A stretch of 64,000 nucleotides of DNA, taken from SHAN690 sp041391765. Its GTDB lineage: Bacteria > Bacteroidota > Bacteroidia > Flavobacteriales_G > Salibacteraceae. Made by a program: the position numbers and the translations under genes. This document shows positions 46,588 to 53,446 of this stretch, piece by piece (the first letter of the stretch is position 1; each line of letters starts with the position of its first letter). The stretch is from positions 1 through 64,000 of the forward strand of contig JAWKNJ010000031.1 in assembly GCA_041391765.1 (NCBI GenBank), given 5' to 3'. The notes under the pieces are model-generated. The model saw nothing but the letters and a program-made list of their open reading frames with translations. It did not search any database and was not told where the DNA came from.

Positions 46588-47246
46588 TACTCCAGCTTCT
46601 TTTTAAGTTCATCGACAGCTTTAAGCAGCTCTGAAAGAGATTTAGATTCAGTAGTTCGTTTCACGGCATCTGGAACCACGTATTTCTTGTCCAAGGACTT
46701 TTCAATCAGACTATCAAGCCGAAGAAGTTCTTCTTCCTCAAGCGCATCAAGTTCCTGAGCCTTGCTTTTCTCCAACAGTTCAACCAAGCGTAGTTCCGCT
46801 TTTTCCAGCTTTGACTTATAATGAATAATCTGGTTTTTTAATCGGTCAAGAAAAGTTGCTTTGGCCTTTGTCTCCTTCTCCGTACCATGCAGAATACCTT
46901 TGATGTAGACGATGTTCACATCTTCACTTTTTCCTACTGCTTCATCATCGAAAGAGGTTAAAACGAAGCACGGAAAATCTTCTCGCTCAGCCAATATTCC
47001 TTCTACTAACTGGGCACCATCATAGGGTACGTTGTACTCAATATTCTCCTTGTACTCGTTAAGTCGAAAATCGGTGATAACGGCATCTACGTGCATACTC
47101 ATCACTTCTTCGATCATTGACTCCAAACTCTCCAGAGGATACTTATCATGCACTTCGAAAATGCCCTCTAAGTCTTTCTCTTCGATGTAGTCCTTGAAGC
47201 TGTCAATGTCTTCTTGTTGCTCATCAACAAACAGTATTTTATACAT
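46587..47246 (-). CDS. Stand-alone response-regulator receiver protein
   Basis: 219 residues. The first 120 form a CheY-like receiver: acidic pair D8-E9 in FVDEQQ, phosphoacceptor D59 in AVITDFRL, T97 in FVLTSF, and K116 in VYIKG. All residues needed for phosphotransfer are therefore present, but a 14-residue insertion follows the phosphoacceptor loop (NEYKENIEYNVPYD). The remainder is a charged coiled coil (LEKAELRLVELLEKSKAQ) with no DNA-binding domain. It begins 2 bases after the sensor ATPase stop and overlaps the HNH gene by one base. Likely a phosphorelay adaptor that contacts the nuclease or methylase. Confidence 0.8.
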   Translation of the reverse strand: MYKILFVDEQQEDIDSFKDYIEEKDLEGIFEVHDKYPLESLESMIEEVMSMHVDAVITDFRLNEYKENIEYNVPYDGAQLVEGILAEREDFPCFVLTSFDDEAVGKSEDVNIVYIKGILHGTEKETKAKATFLDRLKNQIIHYKSKLEKAELRLVELLEKSKAQELDALEEEELLRLDSLIEKSLDKKYVVPDAVKRTTESKSLSELLKAVDELKKKLE

Positions 47247-47248
47247 TT

Positions 47249-49822
47249 CTAATTGCGTTTATATTTAACAGGAAACGTAATTCTCACTCCAAATCCTATT
47301 TCTGGGTAGAGTAGTTTCACCTGCGCGTCATTTTCGGCTGCGATTGATTTAACCAACCACATACCGAGTCCAGTACCTTCTTCTTCTCCGGTATGCGGAT
47401 TTCTTTTCGTTGTGTAAAGAGGTTCAAAAATTTTCTCAGGCTTTTCAATATCCTTCGAGAGCCCTGGGCCGTTATCGTGATACTCGATAACAATTTCTTT
47501 AGAGGTTTCTCTGGCTTTGATGGTTATTTCTCTTTGACGGTTTTCCTTCGACTGGATAAATGCGTCAATAGAATTAACTAGAAGGTTGTTGAAAATGCTG
47601 TCGAAGTCAATTTCAAATACCCGCATATCAATTTCCGCTATTTCTGAAGTGTCGAATTGGATTCCTCTATTTTCCATAACAGTTGTCCAATCATTTCTCA
47701 AATCGTTGAAATACTTGTGCAAGAACAACTGCTTCCTTTTTCTTTTGTCCTTTCGCGCTGCACCCAGGGAAAAGTTGAGCCAGTTTTGAAGTTTAACGTC
47801 TTGTTTTCTCATTCGCTCTAATTGAACGAATGGGTTTTTGCGTTCCTCCGAATCAACATATTCACTTTCTTGAATCTTCTCAGAAATCAAAGTTTTCAGT
47901 TTATCCACTCGTGAACTCAGGACATTGTTGAGCTTGCTTAGGTCATGGCTAAATGAGGCCAGAACAATACCGCTGCTTGCCAAGCCTCTCAGTACCTTTT
48001 GTTCGTCTTTGAGTTTTTCAATTTCTTCATCCTTCCCCCTGTTTAACTCCGCTAAAACGGTTAGCTCGTCAGTTTGTGCGTCATCTTTCGGATCATCTGT
48101 TTCACCATCCTTTTGTTCTTGTTCTTTCCGCTTGCGGTTTCTTTCAAGAATGGATCGAGCCAGTTTCTCAGCTTGTTCCTTGTTTATGCGATCCGCATGC
48201 TTTTCACCGTAATATTTGTCCATTGCCCGGGCTATGTAGGCACGATCTTCCTCTAACAACTGGATCAGCTTTGTCAAAATTTCCTTGAAGACTAAAAACG
48301 TCTTGTTCTCCTGTAAGCCCTCTCTGCTGGACTTATCTTCAAAATTTACGTTCGTGAGACGAGAAATCTTGATCGCTCCAGAGACGTTTTCAGGTTCCAC
48401 TCGCCATCCACCATCCTCCTTAGCTATACCTGCTGGGCTTGAGGATTTTCTTGCACCAAGTCCAAGCCAATCGAATGAAGAATCTTTGATCTCTCCGTAT
48501 GGCCTTACCCGGAAGTTATCTCTGAAAAGTTTTACCCCACCAAATTTGTCCAACCAATCTTTCCGTGAATTGGTTAGGGCTCGTTTATAGTTGAACCTTT
48601 CAGCATCAGAACTGGAGTAAGTCCTCTTCATGAAGTAAAATGAGAAGTCAAAAACTCCAATGTTTTCGAATACTTTCTGCTGGTCAACTTCCTTGAATCC
48701 GGGTAATAATTTGGAAAATGTAACTGCTTTAGACCATGTTCCTTCTTGAAAGTCTTCCTTTCGATATGGGTATCCTCCCATTTCTTCCAGCTTAAAGAAA
48801 TCTGGATCAATAAGCTCTAGATCATATTCATTACGGGTGATTTTGACCGTTACGTTTTGATTTTCATCCGCATGGGCGGTAAGTTTATAGTCAAAATCAT
48901 CGCAAACGGAGCCAAATACTTCTCCGTATTTATCTCTTTGGAGGCTACTGTAAAGGAATATTTGAAATTCCCCGCTCTCCTTAGGTGGAACCAGAACTTC
49001 CAGATCAGAATAAACTTGAGTCACGTAATAATCTTCCCAATTATCACGAAGCCCGGATATTTTCAATACGGTACCGTATTGAAAATCTGCCTTTGTTTCA
49101 ATGGTCTTTAAATCCATGTCAAGATCTAATGGTTCAATGGCTTCGAGCAAGGAACCGGATGTAAGCCCATCTAAGTCGGCCTCAACTTTTTCAATTGTTT
49201 TAAATTCCCCTTCGAAATCGTCCCAATTAACTCGCCATAAATAGCCGGTGAAAGATGTTTCATTTCCCTTTTCGTCAATATCTGGGTCGTGGTTTTTAGG
49301 GTTGAATACGGTTATCATTTCGCACTTTGTGCCTAGCTTATCTAGTGCGAATCGTCCAATTCCTTTGGCGCCAGCTTTGACGCGTCCAGACTTCGTGAAA
49401 ACGTCATAGGCTTTATTGTCAGTTCCTATGGTCATCCAATGCTGCCTAATAATCTTTTGAGTCATGCCTTCTCCCGAATCTATTATATACAGAGAGTTCA
49501 ACTCGTTTAGCTTTTTTCTCAGTTGATCTAGGTCAGCTTCTTCAAGCTCGGTTTTGAGTATGTATTTATCATCAGAAGAGGTGTAGACCTTTTCCAAGTC
49601 ATCCTCCGAAATTCCCTTGGCTACTATATCTGAGAATTGTTCTGTAGTTAACTCATCATTAAGAACGGAATACCTGTTATCGAAATAGACAATGCTTACA
49701 ACGCTATCAGCATCATAGGCATTTTTCACCAGCTCAATAATGGCGCCTTTAGAAGAGGCTACATTTTCCCTTCCAATGAGTCTCGCTGTTCTGGCCGATA
49801 CGGTAAATGAGATTTTAGCCAT
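47249..49822 (-). CDS. GHKL (Hsp90/MORC-like) ATPase fused to histidine-kinase-like domain
   Basis: I start at Met 49822 (MAKISFTVSARTARL), because homology begins there; upstream in-frame codons to 49957 look non-native. The 857 residues contain two GHKL ATPase domains. The first has E30-N34-D37 in IIELVKNAYDAD, D115-G-E-G in IIDSGEGM, and GAKGIGRFAL at 151-160, like Hsp90, MutL or MORC. A middle region (200-520) of unknown fold is followed by a coiled coil. The C-terminal part has an H-box-like SFSHDLSKL (H626), N-box N746/N750, DNGPGL (783-788), IFEPLYTTK and GTGLGMWLV. It is both sensor ATPase and apparent kinase, first gene of the operon. Confidence 0.85.
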   Translation of the reverse strand: MAKISFTVSARTARLIGRENVASSKGAIIELVKNAYDADSVVSIVYFDNRYSVLNDELTTEQFSDIVAKGISEDDLEKVYTSSDDKYILKTELEEADLDQLRKKLNELNSLYIIDSGEGMTQKIIRQHWMTIGTDNKAYDVFTKSGRVKAGAKGIGRFALDKLGTKCEMITVFNPKNHDPDIDEKGNETSFTGYLWRVNWDDFEGEFKTIEKVEADLDGLTSGSLLEAIEPLDLDMDLKTIETKADFQYGTVLKISGLRDNWEDYYVTQVYSDLEVLVPPKESGEFQIFLYSSLQRDKYGEVFGSVCDDFDYKLTAHADENQNVTVKITRNEYDLELIDPDFFKLEEMGGYPYRKEDFQEGTWSKAVTFSKLLPGFKEVDQQKVFENIGVFDFSFYFMKRTYSSSDAERFNYKRALTNSRKDWLDKFGGVKLFRDNFRVRPYGEIKDSSFDWLGLGARKSSSPAGIAKEDGGWRVEPENVSGAIKISRLTNVNFEDKSSREGLQENKTFLVFKEILTKLIQLLEEDRAYIARAMDKYYGEKHADRINKEQAEKLARSILERNRKRKEQEQKDGETDDPKDDAQTDELTVLAELNRGKDEEIEKLKDEQKVLRGLASSGIVLASFSHDLSKLNNVLSSRVDKLKTLISEKIQESEYVDSEERKNPFVQLERMRKQDVKLQNWLNFSLGAARKDKRKRKQLFLHKYFNDLRNDWTTVMENRGIQFDTSEIAEIDMRVFEIDFDSIFNNLLVNSIDAFIQSKENRQREITIKARETSKEIVIEYHDNGPGLSKDIEKPEKIFEPLYTTKRNPHTGEEEGTGLGMWLVKSIAAENDAQVKLLYPEIGFGVRITFPVKYKRN

Positions 49823-49953
49823 CTTAACTGGATACTTTAAAAAGGCCTTAAAACTAGAAAGTCTGTAGGAACGTTTCGTTACTTGTTCCTCAGAATGTTG
49901 CTTTCTGGTTATGACAGGATTCCTGTCGTCTAGCGTAGCTTGTCTAAAACGTC

Positions 49954-50000
49954 TCAATTACAACTCCTTCACCATCTAACTATCGCATCCGATGTGGCGC
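49954..50000 (-). pseudogene. Decayed copy of a GNAT gene 3' end
   Basis: The minus strand reads HIGCDS, stop, MVKEL, stop. The intact GNAT gene at 51226 ends HSGCGIWMVKEL. Seventeen bases (ACAACTCCTTCACCATC) are identical to 51229-51245 and most of the flanking bases match. A codon corresponding to Trp is TAG here. This is a remnant of the same gene's end, 1.25 kb from the intact copy. Confidence 0.6.
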
Positions 50001-50272
50001 CTCCCTTTGACGGTGTGGCGCTGGTTTAAAAAAGAGTGTGGCGCTGCACTTTGTCGCGTGGCGCTGACAAAAATGGCGCAGCGCCACCATTAAAAATTTG
50101 AATTGGCGCCAGGGGTTAATACATCCGTTCAAATCATCCTTAACATTTTTTCACCTGACAGCCCAGCGCCATAGGGGGTGCAGTAAAATTGGCGTAACAG
50201 AAATGCCGAATCCTTGAAGGTGTTGGTATTGGCCTAGTCGCGCTATTCAAAAATCTGCTCTAGGGTGCGCCA
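49993..50272. repeat. Cluster of TGGCGC/GCGCCA words upstream of the defence operon
   Basis: TGTGGCGC occurs at 49993-50000, 50014-50021 and 50037-50044, with CGTGGCGC at 50057-50064. TGGCGCAGCGCCA at 50074-50086 is a perfect inverted repeat, and TGGCGCCA at 50104-50111 is a palindrome. AGCGCCAT is at 50165-50172, and GTGCGCCAC at 50264-50272. Nothing protein-like was seen in the 570-bp gap 49823-50394. Spacing of the first four is 21, 23 and 20 bp, about two helical turns. It could be a regulator array, a phage-like or replication iteron, or a methylase target cluster. Confidence 0.75.
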
Positions 50273-50394
50273 CTAGAGGTGTGCTGCGATTGGCTCATCC
50301 CGAAAAAGTGTGCAATAAGAATAAAGGTGTGCCCGTATTAAAGACAAAGCTTAAGCGCAATGAAATGAAGTTGAAAAAGTAAAATGAAGAAGCC

Positions 50395-50616
50395 ATGAAG
50401 AAATATCCCATTGCAGCCAAAGTGTTTCAATACGTACTGGTCCAAAAACGACTCACGGGTCGGGCGCTGGCCAGCATATTGAAAATACACCACAGTACGT
50501 TGCAGCGCTACCTTAAAGGACAGCGCCAACCCACCCCGGTGGTCAAGCAGCGCATGGCCAAGCTGATGCAAGTGGGTTCCTTCAAGGAGTTGGTAACGAA
50601 GGCTTTTTATTGTTAA
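50395..50616 (+). CDS. Small helix-turn-helix protein (73 aa)
   Basis: 73 basic residues with a helix-turn-helix-like core: RLTGRALASILKIHHSTLQR, followed by YLKGQRQPTPVV. This resembles a phage or plasmid repressor-type (XRE-like) DNA-binding protein. It lies divergent from the defence operon across the TGGCGC cluster, so it is the best candidate to bind those words. Start at ATG 50395; no paralogue in the window. Confidence 0.6.
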   Translation: MKKYPIAAKVFQYVLVQKRLTGRALASILKIHHSTLQRYLKGQRQPTPVVKQRMAKLMQVGSFKELVTKAFYC

Positions 50617-50729
50617 ACCAATTAAATGTAAATGCTTATGGAGAAAAACAAGGAGGCACAGCATCCGGAAACCCTCCAAGGATGAAAAGAAAAAACGAGG
50701 GGATAGAAATCATTTAATAATCAGAACTC

Positions 50730-51140
50730 ATGATTGAATTGAATGAAATGACCCAGGAAGAGCTGCGAATCTTACACGGCCACTGGGTCAGCGATCAAAA
50801 CGAGATCAAAAGGGAAAAGAAAGCGAAGGATGATCGCTTTAATGCCCGACTCAACACCCAAGGTGAAACCGACTCCGCGCAAGAAGCGCTGGAACTTCGC
50901 ATAGCCAACGCTCAAACCGTGTATGACGACATGGTGGGCGCGGGTGTGGGCCAGGCCTCCCTCGATCTGCAGCAGGAAGCCATCGATGCGCTTCGAGCCG
51001 ATTTGGATGCGTTGCTTTATAGCACCAGCTATCTCACGCACCAAGATCAGCGCTTGCACCTAATGGCTCAAGCTGAATTTCAGTTTGCCATAGATGAGCG
51101 TGCTGCTCGCATCACAGAGATTGAAGCGTTGCTTACATAA
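50730..51140 (+). CDS. Hypothetical coiled-coil protein (136 aa)
   Basis: 136 residues, charged and almost entirely helical (EEALELRIANAQTVYDD, EAIDALRADLDALL). No signal peptide, membrane segment or motif was recognised. It ends with an own terminator 35 bases downstream. The leader base context TCAGAACTCATG matches the micropeptide start at 5422-5434, which probably reflects a preferred leader sequence. Function unknown. Confidence 0.6.
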   Translation: MIELNEMTQEELRILHGHWVSDQNEIKREKKAKDDRFNARLNTQGETDSAQEALELRIANAQTVYDDMVGAGVGQASLDLQQEAIDALRADLDALLYSTSYLTHQDQRLHLMAQAEFQFAIDERAARITEIEALLT

Positions 51141-51173
51141 GCATGCGCACATGATTTGTGTCTCCAAGTGTGA

Positions 51174-51204
51174 AAGGACTCTTCGCAAGGGAAGGGTCTT
51201 TTTT
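51174..51204 (+). terminator. Terminator after the coiled-coil gene
   Basis: GACTCTTC (51177-51184) pairs with GAAGGGTC (51191-51198) with one G-U pair across a 6-base loop, followed by six T (51199-51204). Confidence 0.75.
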
Positions 51205-51225
51205 GTTTGAATTTTGTCAATTCCA

Positions 51226-51720
51226 TCACAACTCCTTCACCATCCAAATGCCGCAGCCGCTGTGGCCGCTATGGCCGAGGCGGTGGTCGATAAACCTAAA
51301 ACCAATGCGTTGGTAGATGTCAACGGCAGCGCTGAATTTATCAAGGCTTTCAAGGTACAGGTGGGTATAGCCTAATGCAAGGGCTTCCGCCTCGCAACGC
51401 TCCATCAGCACTTTGCCAACGCCTTTGCCGCGATAGGCCCGGAGAATGTAAAATTTGACCAGTTCTGCATATCCCAATGGTAATCCCTCCGTTGGATAAA
51501 TCCCACAACTCCCTGCAATTTCACCATTCACTCTGGCCACGTAAAGCACTGACCGTTCTTTCTCAAAAAGGGAGAACAGATCATCGGTGGTCGGGTCGGT
51601 ATAGACCGTTCCGATTCGGGGCGCATTAAACTCATCAAACACCGCTCGAATAAGAGTGGCCAATGCCTCATTATCCGCCTGTGCGATGCTATTGATTTGG
51701 ACTTCCATGTTCCGGCTCAA
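51226..51720 (-). CDS. GNAT family N-acetyltransferase
   Basis: 164 residues with the GNAT core: VARVNGEIAGSCGIYP, then EYAELVKFYILRAYRGKGVG, split for length, with the acetyl-CoA loop RGKGVGKVL, and LYLESLDKFSAAVDIYQRIGF. The substrate is unknown. Its 3' end is duplicated in decayed form at 49954, on the other side of the two small genes. It lies between the small genes' terminator and the repeat cluster. Confidence 0.9.
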   Translation of the reverse strand: MSRNMEVQINSIAQADNEALATLIRAVFDEFNAPRIGTVYTDPTTDDLFSLFEKERSVLYVARVNGEIAGSCGIYPTEGLPLGYAELVKFYILRAYRGKGVGKVLMERCEAEALALGYTHLYLESLDKFSAAVDIYQRIGFRFIDHRLGHSGHSGCGIWMVKEL

Positions 51721-51810
51721 TATTATGGGATAATAAGAGTAGTAGCCTAATTAGTTCTTCACGATCAACATGCAGATCAGCGGATAAGTGTTTAGCCATG
51801 AAGGCCGAGA

Positions 51811-52404
51811 TCAAGCCTCTGCTCGCTATCGCTCACATGAGTCTTTTTTCTTCTGGATTGCCTCCTTCGCTGCGCTTCGGAGTCGACCAGCCGTTGGCCG
51901 AGAATGCCTGCCTGCCGGTAGGCAGGGAATCGAGCCTGACTCGCTTCGCTCATCTGAGTTTTTCATTTCTAAGACTGGATTACTTCGCTTCGCTCATTGG
52001 ACCAGCTATTAGCCTTGAAGGGAATCAAGCCTGACTCGCTTCGCTCGCATGAGTCTTTTTTCTTCGTCAGTTAGTGGATTACTTCACTTCGTTCAGTGGA
52101 CCAGTGTTTAGCCGTGAATGGAATCAAGCCTGACTCGCTTCGCTCGCATGAGTCTTTTTCTTCGTCAGTTACTGGATTACTTCACTTCGTTCAGTGGACC
52201 AGTGTTTGGCCGAGAATGGAATCAAGCCTGACTCGCTTCGCTCGCATGAGTCTTTTTCTTCGTCAGTTACTGGATTGCCTCCTTCGCTGCGCTTCGGAGT
52301 CGACCAGCCATTGGCCGAGAATGGAATCAAGCCTGACTCGCTTCGCTCGCATGAGTCTTTTTTCTTATTCATTTCGCTCGAACCTGTGGTTCGGCTCATG
52401 AAAC
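51811..52404. repeat. Six copies of a ~100-bp repeat next to tRNA-Leu
   Basis: The unit begins near GAATCAAGCCTGACTCGCTT, then GCTCGCATGAGTC, a T run and CTTCGTCAG, then GGATTACTTCACTTCG and a linker. The GACTC word lies at 51938, 52033, 52132, 52230 and 52335, with a diverged first copy near 51819; spacings are 119, 95, 99, 98 and 105. Copies 1 and 5 share the variant centre CCTCCTTCGCTGCGCTTCGG. Each unit has a GACTC...GAGTC hairpin. A hairpin CTGCCtgccggtaGGCAG lies in copy 1. The 728-bp gap 51721-52448 holds no convincing gene. Confidence 0.85.
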
Positions 52405-52438
52405 GAAAAAAGCCTCGGCTGCTCTGCAGCGAGGCTTT
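52404..52438 (-). terminator. Terminator after tRNA-Leu
   Basis: On the minus strand AAAGCCTCG pairs with CGAGGCTTT (52409-52417 with 52430-52438), followed by a T run, 11 bases after the tRNA 3' end. Confidence 0.85.
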
Positions 52439-52448
52439 GATCATCAAG

Positions 52449-52531
52449 TGCCCGGGACTGGACTCGAACCAGCATGAACGTAGTTCACACGCCCCTCAAG
52501 CGTGCGCGTCTACCAATTTCGCCACCCGGGC
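52449..52531 (-). tRNA. tRNA-Leu (GAG)
   Basis: 83 nt on the minus strand. The acceptor stem GCCCGGG pairs with CCCGGGC, the anticodon arm is CACGC-TTGAGGG-GCGTG with anticodon GAG, the variable arm is long (class II), and the T arm has GGTTCGAGTCC. The discriminator is A, and CCA is not encoded. Confidence 0.95.
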
Positions 52532-52663
52532 GTTTTTTAAAGTGAATGGTTACTAGGAAATGGAAAATAGTAAGCTCCTACTTTCTCTTTAACTATTTCC
52601 TCTTCACTCCTAAAAGGGCGGCAAATTTAGAAAAATCAGAATCCGTTATTTGCAATTCGATTC

Positions 52664-53446
52664 ATGAGGCGCGTTTTGAAGTTCATCGGTCATTGGTTGC
52701 GGTCAAACTCGCGACACGGAACACATTCACCATTTGTTTATGATCTGATTGAGAAGGCGTTGTATTCTGAATCGAAAACCGACAAATCCATCAGAAAGCA
52801 CTTTGATAAACTAAAGAGCAGTAGTCAACCTATCAAAGGAGTCGATTATGGAACGCTAAGCAATCAAGAAGTCGTGCTTAATGTTGGTGACCTGGCGAAT
52901 CGATCTGCTGCAAAGAATTTTGAATCAGACCTGCTGTCCAAGTTGGTAGCTTATCACCAACCAACGCGAGTATTGGAGCTCGGGACTAACTTAGGAAAGT
53001 CTTCGGCCTACATGGCTGGGGCAAACGGTGAGACTTCTGTAAAGTCTGTTGAGGGAAACGCTCAAATGGCTGAATTTGCCGAAGCGCAATTCGCTCAACT
53101 AAACTTGAGCAACATTCAAGTCAGAAACGAAACATTCGATCAGTTTTTTGCGGCAAATTCAGAAAAGTTTCACTTCGTCTTCATTGACGGAGATCACAGT
53201 TACGATTCCACGTTGCGCTACTATGATCGAGCTAAGAAATGTTTGGAAGGGGAGGGACCCATTGTCCTTCATGACATCTATTGGAGCGATGACATGAACA
53301 GGGCTTGGGAAAAAATAAAAGCCGATGTAGACACTACGGTCACCATCGACTTATTCTTTTTTGCGTTGGTCTATTTCAGGAAGGGGCAGCGGAAGGAGCA
53401 CTTTAATATCCGCTATCCAAAGAGTTTATTTCTTCTTCTTTCCTGA
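52664..53446 (+). CDS. Class I SAM-dependent methyltransferase
   Basis: 260 residues. The SAM-binding motif I LELGTNLGKSSAYMA (about 107-121), VKSVEGNAQMAEFAEAQF for the acidic loop, and FVFIDGDHSYDSTLRYYDRA match O-methyltransferases of the family 24/cephalosporin hydroxylase kind. The substrate is unknown. It follows tRNA-Leu by about 130 bases on the other strand and overlaps the convergent next gene by 21 bases. The start at 52664 is the first ATG of the conserved region. Confidence 0.82.
   Translation: MRRVLKFIGHWLRSNSRHGTHSPFVYDLIEKALYSESKTDKSIRKHFDKLKSSSQPIKGVDYGTLSNQEVVLNVGDLANRSAAKNFESDLLSKLVAYHQPTRVLELGTNLGKSSAYMAGANGETSVKSVEGNAQMAEFAEAQFAQLNLSNIQVRNETFDQFFAANSEKFHFVFIDGDHSYDSTLRYYDRAKKCLEGEGPIVLHDIYWSDDMNRAWEKIKADVDTTVTIDLFFFALVYFRKGQRKEHFNIRYPKSLFLLLS

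Noticed and set aside
49993..50272. Integron attC sites
   Set aside because: No RYYYAAC/GTTRRRY core pair and no integrase was seen.
51811..52404. CRISPR array
   Set aside because: Units are about 100 bp with no alternating unique spacers, and no cas gene is in the window.
52169..52447. Open frame on the minus strand across the repeat array with repeated peptide KDSCERSESGLIPFSA
   Set aside because: It is the translation of the repeat units and has no independent support; composition is dictated by the repeat.
44198..52531. Integrative element inserted at tRNA-Leu
   Set aside because: No integrase was found and no duplicate of the tRNA 3' end was seen at the other side; only the decayed GNAT end hints at an insertion.
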